Both the position numbers and the translations under genes were made by a program. The notes under the pieces are model-generated. The model ran no database searches, was not told the origin of the DNA, and was given only the letters and a program-made list of their open reading frames with translations. Shown here piece by piece: positions 33,405 to 42,210 of a DNA stretch of 64,000 nucleotides. This stretch comes from an uncultured Rhodospirillaceae bacterium (lineage in GTDB: Bacteria; Pseudomonadota; Alphaproteobacteria; Azospirillales; Azospirillaceae). How positions within the stretch are numbered: position 1 is the stretch's first letter; each line of letters opens with the position of its first letter. The stretch lies in assembly GCA_937927415.1 (NCBI GenBank), contig CALBDS010000060.1:146869-210868 (forward strand), in the 5' to 3' direction.

Positions 33405-35530
33405 CGCCGCTGATCCGCCGGCTGTTGCGGCTGCGGGCGGCGTTTGCGCAATCCGTGCGGCTGAAGCTGACGGCGCTGGTGCTGGCGCCGCTGCTGCTGG
33501 GCGTGCCGGTGCTGCTGTTCATCGTGTGGGTGTGGGGAACCCAGGGCTATGACCAGCTTTTGCGCACCAAGGTCGGGGCCGATTTGGGCACGGCGCGGCA
33601 GTATTTCGACCGGGTGCAGGGCGGGGTGCGCACCGGCCTGACCGGCTTTGCCGAATCCCATTGGTTTTCCGTGGCGGTGCAGCGGGAACAGCCGGCGGGG
33701 CTGGACGCGCTGCTGGAAACCGCCGCCCGCGATCTGGGGCTGGATTATCTGCTGCTGATCGGGGCCGACGGCACCGTCACCGCCGGGGCGGGGCGGCACT
33801 CGCGCGCCGGCTACCGCGTGGTGCGCGAGGCGCTGGACGGGTACGGATCCCACGGTCTGGCGGTGCTGTCGGCGGCGGAACTGGAAGCGATTTCCCCGTC
33901 CTTGCGCGACCGTGCCCGGCTGCCGCTGATCCCATCCCCCCGCGCCAGGCCCGATCCGCGCCCGGCGGAGGACCGCGGGCTGATGATCCAGGCCGCCGTG
34001 CCCATTCCCGGCGCCATGGGCGAGGGGATGCGGGTGCTGGAAGGGGGCGTGCTGCTGAACGGCAATCAGGGGATCGTGGACCGCATCAACTCGGTGGTCT
34101 ACCAGGATGCCTCCCTGCCGCTGGGCAGCCAGGGCACCGCCACCCTGTTCCTCGACGGTGTGCGCATCGCCACCAACGTCCGCCTGTTCGAAGGCACCCG
34201 CGCGCTGGGCACGCTGGCGTCCCAGGCGGTGCAGGATCTGGTGATGGGGCAGGGGAAGGTGTGGCTCGGCTCGGCCTTCGTGGTCAACGACACCTATGTG
34301 TCGGGGTATGAGCCGCTTTACGACGGCGACGGCCGGCGCATCGGCATGCTGTACGTGGGCTTTCTCGAAGCACCGTTGCAAAACGCGCTTTATGGCGCGC
34401 TGGCGCTGCTGTTCCTGATGTTCCTGCTGGTGTCGGGGCTGGGGACGCTGGTGGATCTGCGCTGGGCGCAGGCCATCTTCCGCCCGCTGGAACGGATGAA
34501 CGGCGTCATGCGCCGCATCGAGGCGGGGGATGAGTGGGCGCGCGTCGGCCCGGTGGGCAGCCGCGACGAGTTGGGGCGGCTGGCCCGCGCCTTCGACCAG
34601 CTTCTCGATTCCCTGGCCGCCCGCCGGGCCGAACTGCAACGCTGGGCGCAGGAGCTTGACCACAAGGTGGCCGAACGCACCGCCGCCCTGGAAGAGGCCA
34701 ACACCACCCTGCGCCGCGCCCAGCAGCAGCTTGTGATGAACGAAAAGCTGACCGCCATCGGCGAGTTGACCGCCGGTGTGGCCCACGAGATCAACAACCC
34801 GGTGGCGGTGATCCAGGGCAATCTGGAACTGCTGCAGGAGGTGCTGGGCGACGATGCCGGGCCGGTGAGCGAGGAAATCCGCCTGATCGACGCCCAGACC
34901 CGGCGCATCCAGACCATCGTGACCCGCCTGCTGCAATTCGCCCGCCCCGGCGATTTCGCCGGCTATGCCGAAGCGGCGGACGTCAACGCGGCTGTGGCCG
35001 ACTGTCTGGTGCTGACCCGCCACAACCTGACCCGCGCGGCCATCACCGTGCAGACGGCGCTGGCCGCGACCGGCACCGTGGAAATGAACCGCGGCGAGCT
35101 GCAGCAGGTGCTCATCAACCTCATCATGAACGCCATGCAGGCCATGAGGGGCGGCGGCAGCCTGACGCTCGCCAGCCGCGACATCGCCCCCGGCGACGGG
35201 TTCGCCGACGGGGTGGTGCTGGAGGTGCGCGACACCGGCCACGGCATCGCCCCCGCCGACATCGCCCGCATCTTCGATCCCTTCTTCACCACCAAGAAAC
35301 AGACGGGCACCGGGCTGGGGCTGTCCATCAGCTACGCCATCATCCGCCGCTACGGCGGCGAAATCGCGGTGGACAGCGTGCCCGGCCGGGGGACGATCTT
35401 CACCCTGCGCCTGCGCCGGCAGGCGGTCTACAGCGCGCAGTCGTCCACCGCCCCGGTGTTCGCCGCCCGCTTCCTCGACCGCGCACCCGCCCCCGGATCC
35501 GTCAGCCGGCCAGAACCAGCAGGGGATTGA
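33401..35530 (+). CDS. Cache-domain sensor histidine kinase (NtrB/DctB type)
   Basis: 709 residues from a GTG that overlaps the response-regulator stop. Membrane segments at about 27-48 and 325-347 enclose a ~280-residue periplasmic Cache-type sensor. HAMP, a short coiled coil, HisKA with His462 (GVAHEINNPVAVIQGNLELL) and an HATPase domain (DTGHGIAP, TGLGLSISYAIIRRYGG) follow. Periplasmic Cache domains often sense carboxylates, so formate or a related small acid is a reasonable guess for the ligand. The 3' end overlaps the convergent fdhE gene by 29 nt. Confidence 0.9.
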   Translation: MTPLIRRLLRLRAAFAQSVRLKLTALVLAPLLLGVPVLLFIVWVWGTQGYDQLLRTKVGADLGTARQYFDRVQGGVRTGLTGFAESHWFSVAVQREQPAGLDALLETAARDLGLDYLLLIGADGTVTAGAGRHSRAGYRVVREALDGYGSHGLAVLSAAELEAISPSLRDRARLPLIPSPRARPDPRPAEDRGLMIQAAVPIPGAMGEGMRVLEGGVLLNGNQGIVDRINSVVYQDASLPLGSQGTATLFLDGVRIATNVRLFEGTRALGTLASQAVQDLVMGQGKVWLGSAFVVNDTYVSGYEPLYDGDGRRIGMLYVGFLEAPLQNALYGALALLFLMFLLVSGLGTLVDLRWAQAIFRPLERMNGVMRRIEAGDEWARVGPVGSRDELGRLARAFDQLLDSLAARRAELQRWAQELDHKVAERTAALEEANTTLRRAQQQLVMNEKLTAIGELTAGVAHEINNPVAVIQGNLELLQEVLGDDAGPVSEEIRLIDAQTRRIQTIVTRLLQFARPGDFAGYAEAADVNAAVADCLVLTRHNLTRAAITVQTALAATGTVEMNRGELQQVLINLIMNAMQAMRGGGSLTLASRDIAPGDGFADGVVLEVRDTGHGIAPADIARIFDPFFTTKKQTGTGLGLSISYAIIRRYGGEIAVDSVPGRGTIFTLRLRRQAVYSAQSSTAPVFAARFLDRAPAPGSVSRPEPAGD

Positions 35531-36422
35531 CGTTGATCCGGCGGAACCCCTCCTCACCCACCAGCAGATCCAGCGCCAGGGTGGCGAGATCGTCGGCCAG
35601 CGGGTCCAGCCCCGGCACCTTTTCCGCCAGGAACAGCTTGAGATAGGCGTGGCAGCCGCCGCAGGCCTCCGCCCGCGCGCCGGTGTCGGCATGGACCGCC
35701 GCGTCCCCCGCCGCCGGGGTCAGGGCGTGATAGGTCAACTGATGCCCCTCGCCGCAGGCGATGCAGGTGGTGCGCACGTGATGCCATGCCGTATGGCAGA
35801 GGCCGCAATGGAGATAACGCAGCCCCCCGGCCTCCATCCCCGTGTGGATCACCCCCGCCGCCGGCGGGCTGCCGCACACCGGGCAGCCGAAGGCGGTGGC
35901 CGATGCCGCGACCGTCGCCGGGTCCAGCCCCGCCGCGTGGCGGGTCCAGGCGGTTTGCAGGGCGGCCACGACGAAGGGGGCGGGGGCGAGATCGTCCGGC
36001 CCCGCCGATCCGTCCATCAGCCGGCGGGCGATGCCCGCCACCCCCTCATCCCCGTCCGCAGGATCGCCGTCCAGACGGGCCGCGAGGGCGGCGAAGGCGG
36101 GCCGCGCGGTGTCGGGCACCCGCCCGTCCAGCCGGGCCATCAGGGCGCGCAGGTCCGGCAGCCATTGCCGGTCCGGGGTGCCGCCGTCACCGGCGCCGAT
36201 CACCGCCTGCTGCGCGTCCGCCACCTGGGCCAGGAAGGACAGCCACGCTTCCAGGCTGTGCCCCGGCGCCAGATGGCGCAGGCGCGCCGCCCGCCCGGCG
36301 AACAGGGGGGCCGCGTCGGGAAGGCGCACCGGCGCCGGCGAGCGTCCGGGGGTCAGCCCGGCTTCCGCCATGGCCGCGGTCAGCGCCGGATCGGTTTCGG
36401 GATGGGAGGGGGAAGCGGTCAT
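35502..36422 (-). CDS. fdhE: Formate dehydrogenase accessory protein FdhE
   Basis: 306-residue cytoplasmic protein needed for assembly of respiratory formate dehydrogenases; E. coli FdhE binds the enzyme and iron. Four CxxC pairs are present: Cys180/183, Cys206/209, Cys220/223 and Cys254/257, giving the rubredoxin-like domains of the family. It overlaps fdhD by 4 nt and is the last gene of the fdh operon. Confidence 0.9.
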   Translation of the reverse strand: MTASPSHPETDPALTAAMAEAGLTPGRSPAPVRLPDAAPLFAGRAARLRHLAPGHSLEAWLSFLAQVADAQQAVIGAGDGGTPDRQWLPDLRALMARLDGRVPDTARPAFAALAARLDGDPADGDEGVAGIARRLMDGSAGPDDLAPAPFVVAALQTAWTRHAAGLDPATVAASATAFGCPVCGSPPAAGVIHTGMEAGGLRYLHCGLCHTAWHHVRTTCIACGEGHQLTYHALTPAAGDAAVHADTGARAEACGGCHAYLKLFLAEKVPGLDPLADDLATLALDLLVGEEGFRRINVNPLLVLAG

Positions 36423-37303
36423 CGGGCGGGTTCCACGCTGGGGGAGGCGGCGGTCAGCCGGTCGGCGTGAGTATAGACCACCAGCCGCCGGCCGCGGGCA
36501 AAACCCGCCAGCGTCAGGCCGCAGGCGTCGGCCATGCGCACGGCAAGGCCGGTGGGGGCGGAAATGGCGACCAGACAGCCGATGCCGGCGCGGGTCGCCT
36601 TCTGCACCATCTCGTAACTGGCGCGGCTGGAGGTGAGCGCGAACCCCGACGCCGGGTCCACGCCGTTGGTCACCAGCCAGCCGATCAGCTTATCGAGAGC
36701 GTTGTGCCGCCCGACATCCTCGCGCAGGGCCAGGATGGTGCCGTCGGCCGCGGCCCAGGCCACCCCATGCACCGCCCCGGTCAGGCCGTGCAGCGCCTGT
36801 TGCCGGGAAAACAGGTCCAGCGCGCGGGCCACCGCGGCGGGGGCGACCGCCACCCCGCCGGTGACCGGGCGCCCGGCCCGCGCCATGGCCTGCAGGCTTT
36901 CCACCCCGCACACGCCGCAGCCGGTGCGCCCGGCCAGGCTGCGGCGCTGGCCCTTCAGCTTCATGAAGCGGTCGAGCGGGATGTCCATGCGCACCTCCAC
37001 CCCCTCGCACCCGGTCACCACCGCCACCTCGAACAGCTCGTCCGGGGTGGCGATGATGTTTTCCGACAGGCTGAATCCCAGCGCCATGTCCTCCAGATGC
37101 TCCGGCGTGGCCAGCATGACGGCGTGGACGATGCCGTTGTAGGCCATGGCGACCGGCACCTCCTCCACCACCATGTCGTCGGTGCTGGTGGGGGTGCCGT
37201 CGTCCAGGCGCAGAACCGTCACCCGCCGGGCGGTGTCGGGCAGGGTGCCGCCGGCCGTTTCGGCGGGCAGCAGGTCGATGCGGAACTCCGCCATGCCGTC
37301 CAT
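36419..37303 (-). CDS. fdhD: Formate dehydrogenase sulfurtransferase FdhD
   Basis: 294 residues. FdhD transfers sulfur from IscS to the molybdenum cofactor of formate dehydrogenase. The sulfur-carrying Cys129/Cys132 (TGCGVCG) and the conserved EDVGRHNALDKLIG are both present. GGGAG before the ATG supports the 37303 start. It lies between the gamma subunit and fdhE genes. Confidence 0.94.
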   Translation of the reverse strand: MDGMAEFRIDLLPAETAGGTLPDTARRVTVLRLDDGTPTSTDDMVVEEVPVAMAYNGIVHAVMLATPEHLEDMALGFSLSENIIATPDELFEVAVVTGCEGVEVRMDIPLDRFMKLKGQRRSLAGRTGCGVCGVESLQAMARAGRPVTGGVAVAPAAVARALDLFSRQQALHGLTGAVHGVAWAAADGTILALREDVGRHNALDKLIGWLVTNGVDPASGFALTSSRASYEMVQKATRAGIGCLVAISAPTGLAVRMADACGLTLAGFARGRRLVVYTHADRLTAASPSVEPAR

Positions 37304-37331
37304 GGTGCGTCTCCCTGTCTGACCGCGGCCG

Positions 37332-37964
37332 TCAATCCGCGGCGGAGGTGTCGCCGGTCATCTGGCGATACCAGCGCGGATGATGCTTTTTCGCCCAGGC
37401 GTGGGTGACCACCCCCTCGACCATGGCGCGGATGGTGCCCTGCACCCACAGCGCGGCATAGACATGGACGATGATGCCGGCGATCAGCGCCAGCGCGCTG
37501 GCGGCGTGGACCAGCAGGGCGATGCGGATCACCGGGATCGGGAACAGCGTGGCGAAATAGGGGCGCCACGCGATGAAGCCCGATCCCAGCAGCAGGATCA
37601 TGCACAGCACCATCAGCCAGAACATGCCCTTCTGGCCGCCGTTGTAGCGCCCGATGTCGCCGACCTCGTTGCCCTTCATCACCTCGCGCACCGACATCAT
37701 CCACCGCACATCCTCCCTGTTGATGAGGTTGTGGTGGGCGTAGCGGAAGAACTGGCGGGCAAAGGCCAGGAACATCACCACACCGACGAAGGGATGGACG
37801 ATGCGCGCCAGTTGCGGCGTGCCGAACACCCCGGTCAGCCAGAAAAAGGCGGGGTAGAAGAACGCCAGCCCCGAAATCGCCAGCAGCACGAAGCAGATCG
37901 CCACGATCCAGTGGTTGATGCGTTCGGCGGCGTTGTAGCGTTGGATCAGCTTTTCCTTGCTCAC
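37332..37964 (-). CDS. fdoI: Formate dehydrogenase-N/O cytochrome b556 subunit (gamma)
   Basis: 210-residue inner-membrane subunit that passes electrons from the iron-sulfur subunit to quinone. Four hydrophobic segments and conserved His residues (RINHW, RIVHPFVG, RYAHHN, ALLVHAASALALIAGIIVHVYAA) fit two b haems. It overlaps the beta-subunit gene by 4 nt. Confidence 0.93.
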   Translation of the reverse strand: MSKEKLIQRYNAAERINHWIVAICFVLLAISGLAFFYPAFFWLTGVFGTPQLARIVHPFVGVVMFLAFARQFFRYAHHNLINREDVRWMMSVREVMKGNEVGDIGRYNGGQKGMFWLMVLCMILLLGSGFIAWRPYFATLFPIPVIRIALLVHAASALALIAGIIVHVYAALWVQGTIRAMVEGVVTHAWAKKHHPRWYRQMTGDTSAAD

Positions 37965-38857
37965 CGTGCGTCCTCCCGTTCCGTCTTGGTGTCGTGATGC
38001 CCGTCGTCGTCATCGGCGCGGTTGGGGCCGACGGTGATGTAGTGGAAGAAGCCGAACAGCCCGGCCGCCGCCACGCCCAGGGTTGCCAGCGGCTTCAACG
38101 CCCCCTTCCACAGGCTGACGGCGGTGCTGATCGCCGGATCCTTGGGCAGGCCGGAATAAAGCTCCGGCTGGTCGGCGTGGTGCAGCACGTACATGACGTG
38201 GGTGCCGCCCACCCCTTGCGGGTCATACAGACCGGCCTGATCGTAGCCGCGGGATTTCAGGTCGGTGATGCGGGTGTCCGCCACCTCCTTCATATCCTCC
38301 TTGCTGCCGAACTGGATGGCGCCGGTGGGACAGGTCTTGACGCACGCCGGCTCCTGCCCCATCGCCACGCGGTCGGAGCACATGTTGCACTTGTACGCCT
38401 TGCTGTCGGTGGGGCTGAGGCGCGGCACGTTGAACGGGCAGCCGGACACGCAATAGCCGCAGCCGATGCAGTTTTCCTGATGGAAATCGACGATGCCGTT
38501 CTTGTACTGGACGATGGCGCCCGGCGACGGGCACGCCTTCAGACAGCCGGGATCGGCGCAGTGCATGCAGCCGTCCTTGCGGATCAGCCATTCCAGCGTG
38601 CCGTTCTGTTCCACCTCGTTGAAGCGCATGACGGTCCACGCCTGCGACGACATGTCGGTGGGGTTGTCGTAGACGCCGATGCACGAGCCGACGTCGGCGC
38701 GCAGCTCGTTCCATTCGGAACAGGCCACCTGGCACGCCTTGCAGCCGATGCACACCGACACGTCGATCAGCTTGGCGATCTCGGTTGGGGTGCGGGCCTC
38801 GGGCGCCGGGGTGGGCGATGCGGAGCGGCGCAGGATATCGAGGGATTGCAGGGCCAT
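37961..38857 (-). CDS. fdoH: Formate dehydrogenase-N/O iron-sulfur subunit (beta)
   Basis: 298 residues carrying four [4Fe-4S] clusters. Cys clusters are seen at CIGCKACQVAC, CMHCADPGCLKAC, CIGCGYCVSGC and CNMCSDR...CVKTC. A single C-terminal membrane anchor (LATLGVAAAGLFGFFHYITV) holds it to the membrane. It carries electrons from the catalytic subunit to cytochrome b556. Confidence 0.95.
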   Translation of the reverse strand: MALQSLDILRRSASPTPAPEARTPTEIAKLIDVSVCIGCKACQVACSEWNELRADVGSCIGVYDNPTDMSSQAWTVMRFNEVEQNGTLEWLIRKDGCMHCADPGCLKACPSPGAIVQYKNGIVDFHQENCIGCGYCVSGCPFNVPRLSPTDSKAYKCNMCSDRVAMGQEPACVKTCPTGAIQFGSKEDMKEVADTRITDLKSRGYDQAGLYDPQGVGGTHVMYVLHHADQPELYSGLPKDPAISTAVSLWKGALKPLATLGVAAAGLFGFFHYITVGPNRADDDDGHHDTKTEREDAR

Positions 38858-38860
38858 GAC

Positions 38861-41800
38861 TTACGCCACTCCGACCTTTTCGATGTTGACCAGGAACGCC
38901 TTGTACTCGGGGGTCTGGGTGTTGCAGTCACCCACCGCCGGCGGCAGCGTGTTGGACAGGTAGCCCTTCTTCGCCACCGATTCCCAACCCCAGTGCAGCG
39001 GAATGCCGATCTGGTGGACCGTGCGGTTGTTGACGGTCAGCGCCTTCACCCGCTTGGTCACCACCGCGCGCGCCCGGATGTGGCCGCGCTTGGAACTGAC
39101 CTGCACCCAGTCGCCGGCCTTGATGCCCTTTTCCGCCGCCAGCGCCTCGCCGATCTCCACGAACTGCTCGGGCTGGGCGATGGCGCTCAGGCGGACGTTC
39201 TTGGTCCAGAACTGGAAATGCTCCGTCAGGCGATAGGTGGTGCCGACGTAGGGGAAGGCGTCGTGGGTGCCCAGACGCTCCTTGTCGGCGGCGAACAGGC
39301 GGACCGCCGGGCTGTTGACCACCTTGGGGTGCAGCGGGTTGGTGCCCAGCGGCGTTTCCATCGGCTCGTAATGCTCGGGAAACGGGCCGTCCACCAGCTT
39401 ATCGGTGCAGAACAGCCGGCCCACCCCTTCGGGATTCATGATGAACGGGTTCATGCCCGACGACGGGGCGGCGTCCACCTTGAAATCGGGAACGTCGGCG
39501 CCGGTCCACGCCTCGCCGTTCCAGGAGATCAGCGCGCGCTTGGGATCCCACGGCTTGCCCTGCGGGTCGCAGGAGGCGCGGTTGTAGATGATGCGGCGGT
39601 TCGCCGGCCATGCCCACGCCCAGCCCGGCGTGTTGCCCAGCCCGGTGTCGGTGTTGTCGCGCCGCGCCATCTGGTTGCCCGCCTGGGTCCAGCAGCCGGC
39701 GAAGATCCAGCAGGCGCTGAGCGTGGTGCCGTCGTCGCGCAACTGGGCGAAGCCGGAAATCTGCTCGCCCTTGCGCAGCAGAAGCCGGGTGGGATCCTTG
39801 GGGTCGGGCACATCCACCAATGCCCGGCCGTTCAGTTCCTTGGCCAGTTCTTCCGGGGTGGGGTCCAGCGGGTTCCGGTACGGCCAGGACAGGTTCAGGA
39901 TCGGCTCGGGCGCCGTCCCGCCGTCCTTTTCGTACAGGCCGCGGACGGCCATGAAGATCTCGGCGATGATTTCCTGGTCGGTGCGCGCCTCGGCCGGCGG
40001 CTCGGCCCCCTTCCAGTGCCATTGCAGCCAGCGCGACGAATTGACGATGGCCCCGTCCTCTTCGGCAAAGCAGGTAGACGGCAGGCGGAACACCTCGGTC
40101 TGGATTCCGGCGGTGGGCACGTCGTTGATGTCGCCGTGGTTCTGCCAGAAGGTCGAGGTTTCCGTGGTCATCGGGTCGATGACCACCATGTATTTCAGCT
40201 TGGCGAACGACGCCGCCGTCTTGCGCGCGTCGGGGAACGAGGTCAGCGGGTTGAAGCCCTGGACGATCAGGCCGTTGACCTGGCCGTTGTGCATCAGGTC
40301 CATGACCTGGAGCACGTCGTACATCTTGTCCCACTTGGGCAGCCAGTCATAACCCCAGTCGTTGGCCGCCGTCGCCTTGTCGCCGAAGAACCATTTCAGC
40401 AGGCTGACGAAGAACTTGGGCGTGTTGCCCCAATAGTTGAGCTGCCCCGGCATCTGCGCCTTGGGCGTGGTCTTGGCGATGTAGTCGGCGAAGGTCGGGT
40501 GGGCCTTCTCGTTCGGCAGGGTCAGATAGCCGGGCAGGCTGGTGGACAGCAGGCCCAGATCCGACAGCCCCTGAATGTTGGAATGGCCGCGCAGCGCGTT
40601 CACGCCCCCGCCCGGCATGCCGATGTTGCCCAGCAGAAGCTGGATCATCGCCATGGTGCGGATGTTCTGGGCGCCCACCGTGTGCTGGGTCCAGCCCAGG
40701 GCGTAGAGGATGGTGCCCACCCGGTCGCGCGCCGCCGTCGCCCCCAGATGCTCGCACACCTTCAGGAAGCCGTCCTTGGGGCTGCCGGTCAGGTCGGCCA
40801 CCACGTCGGGGGTGTAGCGGGCGAAGTGCGCCTTCATCAGGTTCCACACGCAGCGCGGATGCTGAAGCGTGGGGTCGGTCAGCGCGTTGCCGTCGGCGTC
40901 GAATTCATAATTCCACGACGAACGGTCGTACTGTCCCTTGGCCGCGTCGTAGCCGGAGAACAGCCCGTCCTCGAACCCGTAGCCGTCCTTGACGATGAAG
41001 GCGGCGTTGGTGAACGCCTTCACATAGTCCCACTGGATCTTGTCGTTGGCGATCAGCCAGTTGATGACGCCGCCCAGGAACACGATGTCCGACCCGGCGC
41101 GGATCGGCACATAGGCGTCGGCCACCGCGGCGGAGCGGTTGAAGCGCGGGTCCACCACGATCAGGCGGGCGCCCTTCTTCTTGGCCTCGATGGCCCATTT
41201 GAAGCCGACGGGGTGGGCTTCGGCCGGGTTGCCGCCCATGATGAGGATGAAGTCGGCGTTGCGGATATCGACCCAGGTGTTGGTCATCGCCCCGCGGCCG
41301 AAGGAGGAGGCCAGCGCCGACACCGTGGGGCCGTGGCATACGCGCGCCTGCGCGTCGGTGCCGACGATGCCCAGTGCGCGCATGAACTTCTGCGTCAGGA
41401 TGCCGGTTTCGTTGGACGAGGCCGAAGCGGTCAGCATGGCCGTGGAGGTCCAGCGGTTGACCGTCACGCCCTGGGCGTTCTTCGCGATGAAGTTGGCGTC
41501 GCGGTCGGCCTTGATGTGGCGGGCGATGCGTTCGACGGCTTCATGCCACGAGATGCGCTTCCAGGTGTTGGACCCGGCCTCGCGCACTTCGGGGTATTTC
41601 AGGCGGTTGGGGCTGTGGATGAAGTCCAGAAGCCCCGCCCCCTTGGGACAGAGCGAGCCGCGGCTGACGGGATGGTCGGGGTCGCCCTCGATGTGGATGA
41701 TCTCGGAACGGGCGTTCTTGGCGCCGTCGCCCAGGCTGTACATCAGCAGGCCGCAGCCCACCGAGCAATAGGGGCAGGTGTTGCGGATCTCCTTGGCGCG

Positions 41801-41923
41801 CGACAGCTTGTACTGGCGCACCTCGGCCAGGGCCGCAGACGGCAGGAAACCCAGCGCGGCCACGCTCGACGCCGCGAGTCCTCCCGCCGAAAGCTGCATG
41901 AATTGTCGCCGGCTGACCTGCAT
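38861..41923 (-). CDS. fdoG: Formate dehydrogenase-N/O catalytic subunit (alpha), cysteine form
   Basis: Periplasmic molybdenum/tungsten bis-MGD enzyme oxidising formate to CO2. 1020 residues. Tat signal SRRQFMQL near the N-terminus. The [4Fe-4S] motif is CPYCSVGCGLL with a downstream SLCPKG. The active-site segment RVCHGPTV has Cys196 where E. coli FdnG has selenocysteine, so no selenium insertion is needed. The start at 41923 has AGGGAGGA directly upstream. It is the first gene of the fdh operon, three bases before the beta-subunit gene, behind a sigma-54 promoter. Confidence 0.97.
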   Translation of the reverse strand: MQVSRRQFMQLSAGGLAASSVAALGFLPSAALAEVRQYKLSRAKEIRNTCPYCSVGCGLLMYSLGDGAKNARSEIIHIEGDPDHPVSRGSLCPKGAGLLDFIHSPNRLKYPEVREAGSNTWKRISWHEAVERIARHIKADRDANFIAKNAQGVTVNRWTSTAMLTASASSNETGILTQKFMRALGIVGTDAQARVCHGPTVSALASSFGRGAMTNTWVDIRNADFILIMGGNPAEAHPVGFKWAIEAKKKGARLIVVDPRFNRSAAVADAYVPIRAGSDIVFLGGVINWLIANDKIQWDYVKAFTNAAFIVKDGYGFEDGLFSGYDAAKGQYDRSSWNYEFDADGNALTDPTLQHPRCVWNLMKAHFARYTPDVVADLTGSPKDGFLKVCEHLGATAARDRVGTILYALGWTQHTVGAQNIRTMAMIQLLLGNIGMPGGGVNALRGHSNIQGLSDLGLLSTSLPGYLTLPNEKAHPTFADYIAKTTPKAQMPGQLNYWGNTPKFFVSLLKWFFGDKATAANDWGYDWLPKWDKMYDVLQVMDLMHNGQVNGLIVQGFNPLTSFPDARKTAASFAKLKYMVVIDPMTTETSTFWQNHGDINDVPTAGIQTEVFRLPSTCFAEEDGAIVNSSRWLQWHWKGAEPPAEARTDQEIIAEIFMAVRGLYEKDGGTAPEPILNLSWPYRNPLDPTPEELAKELNGRALVDVPDPKDPTRLLLRKGEQISGFAQLRDDGTTLSACWIFAGCWTQAGNQMARRDNTDTGLGNTPGWAWAWPANRRIIYNRASCDPQGKPWDPKRALISWNGEAWTGADVPDFKVDAAPSSGMNPFIMNPEGVGRLFCTDKLVDGPFPEHYEPMETPLGTNPLHPKVVNSPAVRLFAADKERLGTHDAFPYVGTTYRLTEHFQFWTKNVRLSAIAQPEQFVEIGEALAAEKGIKAGDWVQVSSKRGHIRARAVVTKRVKALTVNNRTVHQIGIPLHWGWESVAKKGYLSNTLPPAVGDCNTQTPEYKAFLVNIEKVGVA

Positions 41924-41981
41924 GGTTCCTCCCTTGGGCAGCGGTTCGTCACACGGCCATCGGGCCGCGGCGGCGCCCAAC

Positions 41982-41997
41982 AGCAGGTTCCGTGCCA
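41982..41997 (-). promoter_or_regulatory. Sigma-54 (-24/-12) promoter of the formate dehydrogenase operon
   Basis: The minus strand reads TGGCACGGAACCTGCT: GG and GC are exactly 10 nt apart, and it differs from TGGCACrN4TTGCw at a single position. The start would lie near 41971, giving a ~48-nt leader. Two palindromic activator-like sites lie about 80 bp upstream, and a sigma-54 activator gene lies at the far end of the operon. Confidence 0.8.
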
Positions 41998-42028
41998 CTC
42001 GGGGTAAACCTTACGGAATCAGGGTTCT

Positions 42029-42051
42029 TATGGTTCGCCGCACGAACCATA
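42029..42051. promoter_or_regulatory. Inverted repeat between fdh promoter and activator sites
   Basis: TATGGTTCG (42029-42037) and CGAACCATA (42043-42051) form a perfect 9-bp inverted repeat with a 5-bp centre. It directly abuts the first GGGACA-N3-TGTCCC site. It may be a further protein-binding site or a transcript hairpin. Confidence 0.4.
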
Positions 42052-42087
42052 GGGACATTCTGTCCCAACGCCGGGACAGAATGTCCC
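42052..42087. promoter_or_regulatory. Tandem palindromic activator sites, GGGACA-N3-TGTCCC x2
   Basis: Site 1 (42052-42066) and site 2 (42073-42087) are each GGGACA-N3-TGTCCC, and their centres are 21 bp apart, two helical turns. The two together also form one perfect 15-bp inverted repeat. They lie about 60-100 bp upstream of the sigma-54 promoter, the normal place for enhancer sites, and between fdoG and the divergent protease gene. The predicted binder is the response regulator encoded at 32007. Confidence 0.75.
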
Positions 42088-42210
42088 GACTTGAAATGTG
42101 TCTAAGTCTTTGTGCGGTGCGGTATTTTTTTCGCCTCCCCCGCGTGGTGCCGGGTGGGGTACGCTCTTTTCCCGCCGCTCCATGCGGGCGGTTCCGGTCT
42201 GGGGGGCTTG

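Noticed and set aside
41336..41338. Selenocysteine-encoding TGA in fdoG
   Set aside because: The codon is TGC (Cys196); the frame is uninterrupted.
37994..42007. A 1337-codon open frame on the plus strand
   Set aside because: Antisense to the formate dehydrogenase alpha and beta genes; composition typical of shadow frames, no domain.
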